15,441 bases of DNA from Candidatus Methanophagales archaeon ANME-1-THS (GCA_004212135.1 RXIE01000117.1:1-15441); one strand, 5' to 3'; shown: positions 1 to 7,075, numbered from the stretch's first letter. The notes: generated from the letters alone by a model not told the origin. Numbers and translations are program-made.

Positions 1-169
1 GAGAAGAAACCACCAACATCTTGTCCATTCCCTTCGGTCCAAGCGTAGTCCTCACAGCATTTGCAACAGTCTTCGCTGCCAGAATGTTCCTGCTCTGCGC
101 ATCCTTTCCTCTTGTTCGCTCGCTCCCTTCTCGTAATATCAAGACTGGTGTTCCACCCAATTGTGCCAT
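1..169 (-). CDS. thsA: Thermosome subunit (group II chaperonin), N-terminal 56 codons, runs off the left edge
   Basis: Reading the complement from ATG at 169-167 gives a protein starting MAQLGGTPVLILREGSE, followed by a block containing RNILAAKTVANAVRTTLGPK and then GMDKMLVV. The LGPKGMDK segment is the conserved nucleotide-binding N-terminal signature of archaeal thermosome/CCT subunits, which form the hetero- or homo-oligomeric ATP-driven folding chamber in the cytoplasm. An AGGTG ribosome binding site (176-180) lies 6 nt before the ATG. The gene is cut by the window edge, so only the start of the equatorial domain is visible. Two TATA-like elements and a 9-bp direct repeat lie upstream. 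The family assignment is secure; which paralogue (alpha, beta or gamma) cannot be told, so the symbol is generic. Confidence 0.93.
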   Translation of the reverse strand, partial: MAQLGGTPVLILREGSERTRGKDAQSRNILAAKTVANAVRTTLGPKGMDKMLVVSS

Positions 170-180
170 GTATAGCACCT

Positions 181-232
181 TTATTTGCCTATATTTCTAA
201 GTTGATATAAAGATTATTTGCCCTTTATAAAA
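181..232 (-). promoter_or_regulatory. Thermosome promoter with TATA elements and a 9-bp direct repeat
   Basis: On the minus strand there are two TATA-like sequences, TTTATATC (complement of 204-211) and TTTTATAAAG (complement of 223-232). TTATTTGCC (plus-strand reading) occurs at 181-189 and again at 214-222, 33 bp apart, flanking the first TATA element. The spacing is about three helical turns and would suit a dimeric regulator, but no binding protein is known from this sequence. Confidence 0.55.
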
Positions 233-277
233 GAACAAAGTCTTATGGAATGTGAACCGCGATGCAATAATATATTT

Positions 278-290
278 GACCTTTAAGGTC
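278..290. repeat. 6-bp inverted repeat with 1-nt centre (GACCTT-T-AAGGTC)
   Basis: GACCTTTAAGGTC is a near-perfect palindrome about 110 bp upstream of the thermosome ATG and downstream of the hypothetical gene at 447-1208. It could be an operator half-site pair or a short hairpin at a transcript end. Nothing else supports either role. Confidence 0.3.
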
Positions 291-446
291 TTTCTGGTTC
301 AGAGATATATTTCTGGTTGCATCTGCATATGTGGTGACTCTTCGGGTGGTGCTTTGCTTTATCAAATTCTTTATCCTCATCCTGCCGAGTTCTAAATCTA
401 TCCCTGCCGCTTCCGCCGGTATCCGTTTCGATTTCGGTCTTTGAAC

Positions 447-1208
447 TTATTTCTCTTTCCTGAACCAGCCAGGTGAATATTCGGTACATTTAAAGTCCAG
501 GCTGGTCAAGAACACGTTAATGATCTGGTTAATAAACGTTTTGACATGATAGGTGCCTGTAACGTTCTGAACTTCGTTTTTGACATCCTGATAGATAAAT
601 TCATGTTGCAGCTGGTTCCATATTTCCTGTAATGTTTCCATCGAAACGGGCAATTTCGCAGGCGCTTTAGGCTCTAAGTTTATCGACCCAGTCGTTATTC
701 GTTTTTCATAAAGCTTATTAATTATGATATATTTCCGGTATTGTGCTGCATACGCACGAGCGGTATCAATTCCAAGCTCACGCCCTTTAGTCGCGCTTGG
801 ATACCATTTTCTAATAATATCCGCAATCGGGTCTTGTATTCCCTCTTCAGCAAAAGCCACTAGTGATGGAAATTCCTGTATGATCCTGTTGACAACCCCA
901 TCGTAAATTTTGCAGTCATAGCTCCTATCTAAAACCTTCATCCCGGGATCGAACAACTTTCCATTACGAACGTTTGGTTTTGTTTCTGGTATTGTTCCCG
1001 GTGGTATAGTCGGCGTTGGTGCTTCACGTGCTATTTCAGGCGCTTCAACTATCTTTTCGGGTGATGGAGCTACTGCTACTATCTCAGGTGCTTCAACTTC
1101 CTTCTCCCCCACATCAACAACTTTCTTCTCTTCTATATCAAACTTCTCTCCTTTAGCCTTTTTTCTTTCACGCGGCTTGAACTTCCCGTAATATTCGATT
1201 TTCTCCAT
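447..1208 (-). CDS. Hypothetical protein with basic and Pro/Glu-rich N-terminus, possible HTH-like core
   Basis: I do not recognise this 253-residue protein. Residues 9-30 are strongly basic (KFKPRERKKAKGEKF). Residues 38-75 are a Pro/Glu/Ala linker in which VEAPEI occurs twice (38-43 and 54-59). The C-terminal two thirds look folded. A stretch around 128-160 (IADIIRKWYPSATKGRELGI followed by a helix with AYAAQYRKYI) has the spacing of a helix-turn-helix, which is inference only. Residues 188-245 are rich in amphipathic helix with aromatic residues. No signal peptide or transmembrane segment is visible. The ATG at 1208 is preceded by a good GGGGTG ribosome binding site, so the start is firm. 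It is transcribed towards the thermosome gene, with 277 bp between them. It could be a small DNA-binding or scaffold protein, possibly of accessory origin. Confidence 0.75.
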   Translation of the reverse strand: MEKIEYYGKFKPRERKKAKGEKFDIEEKKVVDVGEKEVEAPEIVAVAPSPEKIVEAPEIAREAPTPTIPPGTIPETKPNVRNGKLFDPGMKVLDRSYDCKIYDGVVNRIIQEFPSLVAFAEEGIQDPIADIIRKWYPSATKGRELGIDTARAYAAQYRKYIIINKLYEKRITTGSINLEPKAPAKLPVSMETLQEIWNQLQHEFIYQDVKNEVQNVTGTYHVKTFINQIINVFLTSLDFKCTEYSPGWFRKEK

Positions 1209-1368
1209 TCTTCACCCCTTCTTTATACCGATTTTTCTTACAGTACTGTTACGTGGGTGAACGGTGCGGTCGTTGCCACCGTATAAGCGTTGCCACCAAT
1301 TCTTTTATTTGGATTTGCTCAAATAAGAACCTTCCTGAATATTTAGTAACCAATGAACAATAAGCAGG
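1209..1368. other. Gene-free stretch with short direct and inverted repeats upstream of the 447-1208 gene
   Basis: CGTTGCCACC is repeated directly at 1271-1280 and 1288-1297. TTATTTG (1305-1311) and CAAATAA (1320-1326) form a 7-bp inverted repeat with an 8-nt spacer. The same heptamer occurs twice in the thermosome promoter. No gene is visible. Confidence 0.45.
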
Positions 1369-1623
1369 TTATGAGCTGTTTCCTTTCATCCAGCTCTTCA
1401 GAGTATGTGATTTGCTTGGTGTACTCATATCCGTTCGGTTCCCGCGATGGATAACTAAAAATGAACAGTCCACTGGTGCATATACTTCGATACGTGAATA
1501 AGTGCCAGTGTTCCTTTTACGGCAATCGCTGCAAGTCAGAAGGATCGAAGAGGTATAGTCTTCTCCGGTCAGCGGTTTAAAAGTCCTGATATCGTAATCT
1601 ACTTCACAATCATCACCGGACAA
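1369..1623 (-). CDS. Doubtful 84-codon ORF overlapping the 3' end of the universal stress gene
   Basis: An open frame starts with TTG at 1623 and overlaps the last 25 bases of the universal stress gene upstream. The product has one CxxC pair (CSDC, residues 31-34), no membrane segment and no family I recognise. There is no visible ribosome binding site before the TTG, and the only in-frame ATGs lie near the 3' end. It might be a translationally coupled small protein, the remnant of a longer gene, or noise. It is recorded because it is the only ORF in an otherwise empty 390-bp gap. Confidence 0.22.
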   Translation of the reverse strand: MSGDDCEVDYDIRTFKPLTGEDYTSSILLTCSDCRKRNTGTYSRIEVYAPVDCSFLVIHRGNRTDMSTPSKSHTLKSWMKGNSS

Positions 1624-2036
1624 GAAGCATGCCGTGCGACGTTTTCCGCAACACTACCCATGAGTAATCGATCCAGCCCGGTCCTTCCCTTGCTTCCTAT
1701 GACAATCAGATCCCCTTCTCGTGTCTCTTTTATAATCTCCTCGGCCGGGTGGCCCTCGAGGAGCTTCTTTGAAACCGCGACACACATCTGGTTCCCCAGG
1801 CGCTCGATCTCATCGAGATACAATTGCCCTTCCTTCTGGATAAAGTCATGCATCTCTTGATACCGTATCGCACCCGGATACGCATAGAACGAGGGGAGAT
1901 CCGGGACGTTGAGTACATGCAGTGCAAGCACAGGTATACCCGTGCATTGTGCAAGAGCGAGCGCCTTTTCTGCCGCTCTCTTCGCTACTTCAGATCCATC
2001 GACCGGCACTAAGATCCGTTCAAATACATTTGCCAT
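1599..2036 (-). CDS. Universal stress protein, UspA family, ATP-binding type
   Basis: This is a 145-residue single-domain Usp, the usual length. It begins ANVFERILVPVDGSE, with the conserved Asp13 after strand beta-1, and ends HASCPVMIVK, the typical last strand. The nucleotide loop G-x2-G-x9-G-S is complete (Gly114, Gly117, Gly127, Ser128), which marks the ATP-binding subgroup. Such proteins are cytoplasmic dimers linked to stress and starvation responses; the exact role here is unknown. The ATG at 2036 follows a strong GGAGGTAAGG ribosome binding site. A TATA-like ATTATACTC lies on the minus strand near 2085-2092, predicting a leader of about 25 nt. The gene is divergent from the zinc-finger gene at 2121. 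Confidence 0.95.
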   Translation of the reverse strand: MANVFERILVPVDGSEVAKRAAEKALALAQCTGIPVLALHVLNVPDLPSFYAYPGAIRYQEMHDFIQKEGQLYLDEIERLGNQMCVAVSKKLLEGHPAEEIIKETREGDLIVIGSKGRTGLDRLLMGSVAENVARHASCPVMIVK

Positions 2037-2082
2037 TCCCTTACCTCCTTCTTAACTTGAATTTGATTTGATTAGATAAGAG

Positions 2083-2115
2083 TATAATAATGAATAGGGA
2101 AAGAAAAGGAGGTGA
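2083..2115. promoter_or_regulatory. Divergent intergenic region: Usp promoter and strong SD of the zinc protein
   Basis: The minus strand carries a TATA-like element at about 2085-2092 for the Usp gene. On the plus strand AAAAGGAGGTGAT (about 2104-2116) is a near-perfect match to the archaeal anti-Shine-Dalgarno sequence. It sets the start of the next gene at ATG 2121 rather than the GTG at 2112, which falls inside the ribosome binding site. Confidence 0.6.
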
Positions 2116-2120
2116 TACAG

Positions 2121-2384
2121 ATGGCAGAAGGAATTTGTTATGTCTGCACTCGACCTTATACTGCTCCGACCAGAGACGCCGCAGTCGATAAGATTGTAAA
2201 CCATATAATGACCCGGCATCTTGCCCAGGTTAAGAGTGATACGCTCGAGACGAAGAACAAATTTGAGAAATGCCCGGTCTGTGGGGCTCCGATCGGCAAG
2301 CCACTCCTCAAGTGCCCCACGTGCGGCGCGGATCTCGTCGAGCAGTTCGCACGGAAGGTGACTCGGGGATATATAACCGGCTAG
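2121..2384 (+). CDS. Small protein with C2H2-type finger plus C4 zinc ribbon
   Basis: The 87-residue product has two metal-binding modules. The first is Cys6-x2-Cys9-x18-His28-x4-His33, a C2H2-like arrangement. The second is CPVC (51-54) and CPTC (65-68), a compact zinc ribbon of the CPxCG type. A basic C-terminal tail (ARKVTRGYITG) follows. Such small archaeal zinc proteins are usually nucleic-acid or protein adaptors, but no specific function can be assigned. The start is set by the GGAGGTGAT site ending 5-7 nt before ATG 2121. The gene is divergent from the universal stress gene, with only about 80 bp between the two starts, so the two could be co-regulated. Confidence 0.85.
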   Translation: MAEGICYVCTRPYTAPTRDAAVDKIVNHIMTRHLAQVKSDTLETKNKFEKCPVCGAPIGKPLLKCPTCGADLVEQFARKVTRGYITG

Positions 2385-2692
2385 GTATGCATGGAACATA
2401 ACGATCCTACCAGAAATAATCCCCTCTTTTTTACGTTGGCCGACTTATTCGTACCGCCATAAAAGAGGGATTGGTATTCTAACCTCTGCGTTGAACCAAA
2501 AGACTTCGAGCGTGTAGCAGGAACCTCACCCTGTACAGACGACGTTTTCTATGATGATTTTAGGCGTTTAGCCGTCTAATCTTTGAGATCCACCAATCTC
2601 CAGTCGAAATGGACCCCAAAAACTTAAATCACCCAACCTACCGTATAGGGTATTACTCGACCCGAACCGAAGTTGAGGGGGTTTGAAGAATT
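2385..2692. other. 308-bp stretch without a gene; contains an imperfect inverted repeat
   Basis: AATCCCCTCTTTT (2418-2430) pairs with AAAAGAGGGATT (2461-2472) as a 12-bp stem with one bulged C and a 30-nt loop. A short hairpin GAGAT/ATCTC lies at 2585-2600. A CTCGAC/GTTGAG stem (2656-2661 with 2672-2677, one G-U pair) lies just before the small gene at 2693. An AT-rich CTTAAAT at about 2621-2627 could be a TATA element. No tRNA, SRP or RNase P signature was seen. Confidence 0.4.
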
Positions 2693-2851
2693 ATGTGGAC
2701 AATAGAGCATACCATAAAATGGGAGAATGTTATATCTATACCGTACTCCGCTTTAACAATGGAAGAAGCGATCTACTTGCTTGCGAATCATCACGAAGGA
2801 TACTTCGATGCGGGTAAACAGTCGATCATAGTGAGCGAAGACGAGGATTAG
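2693..2851 (+). CDS. Small hypothetical protein, 52 aa
   Basis: ATG at 2693 opens a 52-codon frame closed by TAG at 2849-2851. An in-frame TGA at 2684-2686 fixes the start. The product reads like a folded small protein: a beta-strand-like start (MWTIEHTIKWENVISIPYSA), then a helix (TMEEAIYLLAN), HHEG, and an acidic tail IIVSEDED. A purine-rich GAGGGGG (2675-2681) lies upstream as a possible ribosome binding site, and a candidate TATA element lies near 2621. It is net acidic, with no Cys and no membrane segment. No family is recognised. Codon choice is similar to the neighbours, which favours a real gene. Confidence 0.5.
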   Translation: MWTIEHTIKWENVISIPYSALTMEEAIYLLANHHEGYFDAGKQSIIVSEDED

Positions 2852-2931
2852 AGGGGTTCAAATACGCTGCTGTTCTCCTCTTGTCTTGCCAGTGAACGGA
2901 ACCACTCACAGTAAGTCACTTTTCTTCGTGT

Positions 2932-3318
2932 TCAGGCTTCCGCCGGTTTTGCGAAGAGTTCCTCAAGTGCCTTCCGCCCGTATTCCTTAACGACCACATT
3001 GATCTGCGATATCTCCGGTGAGATCTCGTTACCTCGAATGGATTTCCGTCTCCTTTTACCCTTCTCTTTTGGTCGATAACCCGGTGGAGCCGTGATTAAA
3101 ATCCGCTTCCGGGCAGTCCCCGCGACATCTTTTCGCATCGGCATGCCATCTTTATCCGAACCACCCTTGATTTCCAGTACATAGCCGCCCAGGCCGAGGA
3201 TATCCGCATCCACAAGGTCACCGATTCGTTTGCCGATGAACAAGGCACTGGCTTCCGAATCCTTACCTTCAATCTTATACGCTTTCCCTGTTTTTGAATC
3301 GCTTACCACAATCTGCAT
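2932..3318 (-). CDS. rps6e: 30S ribosomal protein S6e
   Basis: The 128-residue product starts MQIVVSDSKTGKAYKIEG and contains FIGKRIGDLVDADILGLGGY and a GGSDKDGMPMRKDV segment, the S6e hallmark (GG-x-D-x-x-G-x-P-M). The basic RKRILITAPPGYRPKEKGKR stretch with following Arg/Lys is the RNA-contacting part. The length is normal for the short archaeal form, which lacks the long eukaryotic phosphorylated tail. It is the last gene of a same-strand series after aIF5B, 73 bp downstream. An AT-rich TATA-like run in that gap (about 3370-3385) may give it an additional promoter. It is a small-subunit component in the cytoplasm. Confidence 0.97.
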   Translation of the reverse strand: MQIVVSDSKTGKAYKIEGKDSEASALFIGKRIGDLVDADILGLGGYVLEIKGGSDKDGMPMRKDVAGTARKRILITAPPGYRPKEKGKRRRKSIRGNEISPEISQINVVVKEYGRKALEELFAKPAEA

Positions 3319-3391
3319 CTTGTTGCCTTCCCCCTTACTTCATCGTCACATCTTCTCATAACTCATCTTCTCTTAATTAAATTTTTATCAT

Positions 3392-5170
3392 TCATTCCAA
3401 CTTGAACTGTCTCTTTCGTTTGATCTCCATCACTTCCTCCAGGACCTCCTCTTCATCCGGTGAGAGCGAGCCGCTCAGCGCTTTCAGTTCATTCACGTCC
3501 TCTTCACTAATATCCGTGAAGAGCACCTCGTGCTCATGGATATGCCGCCCCACCGTTGGCTTTTTCAGTGAGATTGCCACTTGCATCCCCTGCTCTGCAC
3601 GTTTTATACTCTCGCCTTTATCCTGTATCTCGTTGATCGGTCCAATATTCAACCCATCCGCTTTTATGAGCTCCACACCCGATTTTATCTTCCCGGCAAG
3701 CACTTCTATACCCACAATCGCGGGCTTGCTTTGCCTGAAGACACATCCGGGCAGTATTTTTAGCTTAGCCGGCGTGGTCACCTTCTCCATGAGTTCCTGC
3801 TTCTCTTTCTCTCGCTCGTTCTTCATCCACGCCTCATACTCTTCGATCAAGCGGTAAATCACGTCGCTGATAAAAACGGGTATACCAGCTTGCACTGCTG
3901 CTTCTTTTGCATCCGGCAGAATCGCCACATTAAAGCCTAAAATAACCCGGAAATAACGGTTCGCAATCGTCGTAGCATCAATCACATCCCGTTTGGATAT
4001 ATTCCCGACCTCCGCTTTGGTGATCTCCCCCATCCCTTCTTCCTTCAGCTCAAGAGCAAGTGCCTCCAGTGATCCGAGGGTGTCAGCCTTGATGATTATT
4101 CCTTCCGGGCTTGTCTCCATCTTCATCTCCTCCAGGTCACTCTTCACCTCGTTCACGACGCTCTCAAGCTCCTGACCCTCTTTCACCACCCTCACCTGCG
4201 AACCTGGCAGCGCAGTTTCTATATTCGGTGCTATGATCTTCACACCAGAAGCGGCATTCACGGATTTTACACGCAGGAATTGTTGCTCGGTTCGTATCTC
4301 CTGCAAGGCGCGTGGCTTTAACAATGCTTTCACCTTGGTCACGATTGGTCCCTCACCGATGCTCCCCATCACGATCGTATCACCGACGTGGAGCTGTCCA
4401 TCATAGAGGATCACGTCGATCGTGGTACCGAGCCCCCGCTCTTCTTTTCGCTCCAGGATCGTGCCAACACCCGCTTCCTCTAAATGGAGCCGCAACGTTT
4501 GCTCAAAGAACTTCTGCGATAAGCCGATGAGGACAAGGAGCAGATCTGCAATACCCTCCCCGGTCCTCGCACTCACCGGCACGATACACACATTCCGTGC
4601 GAAGTCTTCTATCCGGTCATATCGCTCAGCCGAGAAGCCTTTGTCGTACAAGTCGCCGACGATTTGATAGATCCTGGTATCTACTTCTTTCCTCGCATAG
4701 TCCGGCTGCTCGTTATAATTGAGAACGAACGGCTTCCTCTTTGAATTCCATCCCTTTATACGGTCTATTTTGTTCAATGCAACCATAAAAGGAGTTTTTA
4801 ATAAGCGTAACACGTTCAACGATTCATAGGTCTGGGGCTGAAACCCCTCCATTATATCGACGACGAGAACCGCGACATCAGCCAGGGCACTGCCCCGTTT
4901 CCGCAATGAGGCAAAGGCATGATGACCCGGTGTATCAATGAAGAGTAAACCGGGGACATCGATCCCCGTCCAGTCCCCCTTTAAGGGCTCACAAATCTTT
5001 TTTATCGTGGTTACCGGGATCTCCGTCGCGCCTATATGCTGGGTAACGCGACCTGCTTCTTTCTCCGCTATTGCGGTCCCCCGGATAGAATCAAGTAACG
5101 TGGTCTTCCCATGATCAATATGCCCCAGAACAGAGATGATTGGTGTTCGTATCTCTCGCTTCGCCTCCAT
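3392..5170 (-). CDS. infB: Translation initiation factor aIF5B (IF2-like GTPase)
   Basis: The 592-residue product (numbered from ATG 5170) is a full archaeal IF5B, the GTPase that promotes subunit joining during initiation. The G domain comes first: G1 GHIDHGKT at 16-23, the IGATEIP switch region, G3 DTPGH at 79-83 and G4 NKID at 133-136. Domain II follows (LERKEERGLGTTIDVILYDG), then domain III (IIIKADTLGSLEAL), and a C-terminal domain IV containing LKILPGCVFRQSKPAIVGIE. No intein is present. A GTG at 5179 is in frame, but the GGTGAGG site is too close to it and is well spaced for ATG 5170, so I chose the ATG. It lies 42 bp after dnaJ and upstream of rps6e, probably one transcript. Confidence 0.96.
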   Translation of the reverse strand: MEAKREIRTPIISVLGHIDHGKTTLLDSIRGTAIAEKEAGRVTQHIGATEIPVTTIKKICEPLKGDWTGIDVPGLLFIDTPGHHAFASLRKRGSALADVAVLVVDIMEGFQPQTYESLNVLRLLKTPFMVALNKIDRIKGWNSKRKPFVLNYNEQPDYARKEVDTRIYQIVGDLYDKGFSAERYDRIEDFARNVCIVPVSARTGEGIADLLLVLIGLSQKFFEQTLRLHLEEAGVGTILERKEERGLGTTIDVILYDGQLHVGDTIVMGSIGEGPIVTKVKALLKPRALQEIRTEQQFLRVKSVNAASGVKIIAPNIETALPGSQVRVVKEGQELESVVNEVKSDLEEMKMETSPEGIIIKADTLGSLEALALELKEEGMGEITKAEVGNISKRDVIDATTIANRYFRVILGFNVAILPDAKEAAVQAGIPVFISDVIYRLIEEYEAWMKNEREKEKQELMEKVTTPAKLKILPGCVFRQSKPAIVGIEVLAGKIKSGVELIKADGLNIGPINEIQDKGESIKRAEQGMQVAISLKKPTVGRHIHEHEVLFTDISEEDVNELKALSGSLSPDEEEVLEEVMEIKRKRQFKLE

Positions 5171-5212
5171 ACCTTCCACTCCTCACCTGCTTCTTTCACG
5201 CTCTTATGCTCG

Positions 5213-6439
5213 CTACTTCTGCTTTTTGCTTCGCCAGAAGAAGCTTTTCTTATCCTTTCCTTCCTCCTCGCGCTCCTGTTCCTCATGATCAAATTCAACC
5301 AGCATCTCCTTCTGTTTCTTACTCAGCTTGGTCGGCGTTACTACCTTCACCTTCACCAGCATGTTTCCCCGCCCATAACCTTTTAAATCGGGCATTCCCT
5401 TGTCCTTGAGCCGGAAAACCGTGCCTGACTGTGTACCAGCGGGCATTTTTAATCGCGCAACGTTTCCATCGATCGTCTGCACCTCGATCTCATCACCAAG
5501 TGCCGCCTGGGCGAAGCGTACCGGGACTTCACAAAAGAGGTCGTTCCCTTCCCTCCTGAAGAATTCATGCTCCCGCACATTGATCACCACAAATAAATCG
5601 CCGGGTGGTCCTCCTCGTTCCCCTGCTTCGCCCTCACCAGCGATCCTCAGCCTGCTTCCCGCATCCACGCCCGGCGGTATCCTCACGGAGAGTGTCTTAT
5701 TCACCTTGATCTTCCCGCTTCCATTGCACTGCTCGCACGGCGTCTCGACCACCCTCCCCCGTCCTCCACATCGAGGACAGGTGGAGATAGAAATGAACTG
5801 AGTAAAGCCCTGCCTCTGAACGTTTCGTACCTCACCGGTGCCTCCGCACGTAGCACAGGTTGTTAATCCACCCGAACGCGCACCTGTTCCCTTACAGGCG
5901 GGGCAGTTCTCCTCTTTACTCAGGCTGATCTCTTTCTCCAGCCCCCTCGCTGCGTCCTCAAGATCTATCTCAAGGTCATACCTGACATCCCCGCCTCTTT
6001 CAGGTCTGTATCGGTCCTCAGCCCGGGAGTATCCATATCCTCCCCTGCCGAAGAGATCAGCAAATGGTGAGCCCCTATCCACTCGCCCACCTCTACTTCG
6101 GTCGAATCCGAAATTAATGCCAAAAAAATCACTGAACAAATCACCAAAGAGATCCTCTATATCCCCATACCGGGTGAAATGGGACCAATCAAATCCTCCG
6201 GGGCCAAAATCAACCCCGGCATGCCCGAACCGATCGTAATTAGCCCTCTTCTGCGGGTCTGATAATACCTCATAAGCCTCGGATACCTCTTTAAACTTCT
6301 CCTCGGCCTCTTTCGGGTTCTCTTTATTCAGATCGGGATGGTGTTTTTTGGCTAATCTCCGATACGCACGCTTGATTTCTTCCTTCGATGCTCCTCGATC
6401 CACACCCAGAATAGCGTAGTAATCTCTCTTCTCTGCCAA
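5213..6439 (-). CDS. dnaJ: DnaJ, type I (class A) Hsp40 co-chaperone
   Basis: The 408-residue product has every class A feature. The J domain is at 5-70 with HPD at 34-36, followed by a Gly/Phe/Asp-rich linker (about 75-140). Four CxxCxGxG zinc repeats start at Cys179, Cys195, Cys221 and Cys235, and two beta-barrel substrate domains follow. The C-terminal tail (after about 375) is highly charged. It stimulates DnaK (Hsp70) and holds unfolded protein in the cytoplasm. The start is TTG at 6439: an in-frame TAA lies eight codons upstream, no ATG intervenes, and AGGGGAG is suitably placed before it. dnaK and grpE are not in the window; instead the gene leads a dnaJ-infB-rps6e series, which is unusual. 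Confidence 0.96.
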   Translation of the reverse strand: MAEKRDYYAILGVDRGASKEEIKRAYRRLAKKHHPDLNKENPKEAEEKFKEVSEAYEVLSDPQKRANYDRFGHAGVDFGPGGFDWSHFTRYGDIEDLFGDLFSDFFGINFGFDRSRGGRVDRGSPFADLFGRGGYGYSRAEDRYRPERGGDVRYDLEIDLEDAARGLEKEISLSKEENCPACKGTGARSGGLTTCATCGGTGEVRNVQRQGFTQFISISTCPRCGGRGRVVETPCEQCNGSGKIKVNKTLSVRIPPGVDAGSRLRIAGEGEAGERGGPPGDLFVVINVREHEFFRREGNDLFCEVPVRFAQAALGDEIEVQTIDGNVARLKMPAGTQSGTVFRLKDKGMPDLKGYGRGNMLVKVKVVTPTKLSKKQKEMLVEFDHEEQEREEEGKDKKSFFWRSKKQK

Positions 6440-6485
6440 TTTCGGTCTACTCCCCTGCTCTTACAAGATCTTAGGAGCTTTCAGG

Positions 6486-6493
6486 GTATAAAG
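6486..6493 (-). promoter_or_regulatory. dnaJ TATA box
   Basis: The minus strand reads CTTTATAC, preceded by a purine/AAAA stretch as a BRE-like element. It lies about 50 bp upstream of the TTG start, predicting a leader of about 24 nt that contains the AGGGGAG ribosome binding site. Confidence 0.55.
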
Positions 6494-6570
6494 TTTTTAC
6501 CCACACCTTTGTTTCATTCATTCATGAATTCGCTCCAGAAGAAATGAGCGCATCCACCGGGTCGATATCC

Positions 6571-6584
6571 CAAACCTTTATATA
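6571..6584 (+). promoter_or_regulatory. BRE/TATA element for the winged-helix gene
   Basis: CAAACC followed by TTTATATA (6577-6584) is a canonical archaeal BRE-TATA arrangement. Expected initiation is near 6605, about 30 bp before the ATG, and the leader includes the GAGGTGA site. It is back to back with the dnaJ promoter. Confidence 0.65.
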
Positions 6585-6634
6585 GACCCTCCACTTTCAT
6601 TTCATTTGTTCAGTGAAGAGGTGAAGCGCTGAAG

Positions 6635-7075
6635 ATGGCGATGAAGGTGCGGGTTGAGGTGACGGATGAAGAAGGGATGAAGACCTCCATGGAGAAAGAG
6701 GGCGATTTACAGACCGAGATGCTCAAACAGCTCACTATACGGGATGTCACGCGATTTTTAGAGGCTCAGCTTTCCCCACTCTCCAATTTGAACCCTTACG
6801 ATTCTGATCTCGAGGACCTCACCATAAAGGAGCGATTGGCTTCCTTCTTACGTTATGACGAGCGGGCACCGAAGGAATGGTTCACGTCTTCAGAGCTCCG
6901 AAGAAGATATGAAGCGGTCTTTGAGGAGGATGTGCGACTGAGTACCATATCCACCTATCTGGCGAGCATGCATTCCGAGGGTATGTTAGAGCGAAAGGGA
7001 AGCAGAGCGAAGCGGCAATATCGCGTGGTTCCCACCGAAAGCGTCGCAGCACCTCGCGCCGTTCATGCAGTGTAA
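6635..7075 (+). CDS. Winged helix-turn-helix protein, probable DNA-binding regulator
   Basis: The 146-residue product has a short N-terminal beta-like segment (KVRVEVTDEEGMKTS), a linker helix (28-47), and a winged helix at about 62-132. The helix pair around FTSSELRRRYEAVF and RLSTISTYLASM precedes a basic wing containing ERKGSRAKRQYRVV. The tail after 133 is Ala/Pro-rich. There is no ligand-binding domain, no Cys pair and no membrane segment. The ATG at 6635 follows GAGGTGA. It is divergent from dnaJ with under 200 bp between the starts, so local control of dnaJ or of itself is a reasonable inference, but no target is shown. I do not recognise a named family. Confidence 0.8.
   Translation: MAMKVRVEVTDEEGMKTSMEKEGDLQTEMLKQLTIRDVTRFLEAQLSPLSNLNPYDSDLEDLTIKERLASFLRYDERAPKEWFTSSELRRRYEAVFEEDVRLSTISTYLASMHSEGMLERKGSRAKRQYRVVPTESVAAPRAVHAV

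Noticed and set aside
283..489. 68-codon minus-strand frame overlapping the end of the hypothetical gene
   Set aside because: No ribosome binding site, 43-bp overlap with a better-supported gene, low-complexity charged composition. It cannot be excluded as a small basic protein but is not supported.
2551..2557. Perfect C-box motif (ATGATGA) suggesting a C/D box sRNA
   Set aside because: No CTGA D box within the next 80 bases and no terminal stem.
3402..3857. Ser-rich 151-codon frame antisense to infB
   Set aside because: Low-complexity Ser/Phe product typical of the complement of a Glu/Lys-rich gene; no start signals.
5838..6239. Pro/Ser-rich plus-strand frame opposite dnaJ
   Set aside because: Complement of the Gly-rich linker and zinc repeats of DnaJ; not a gene.
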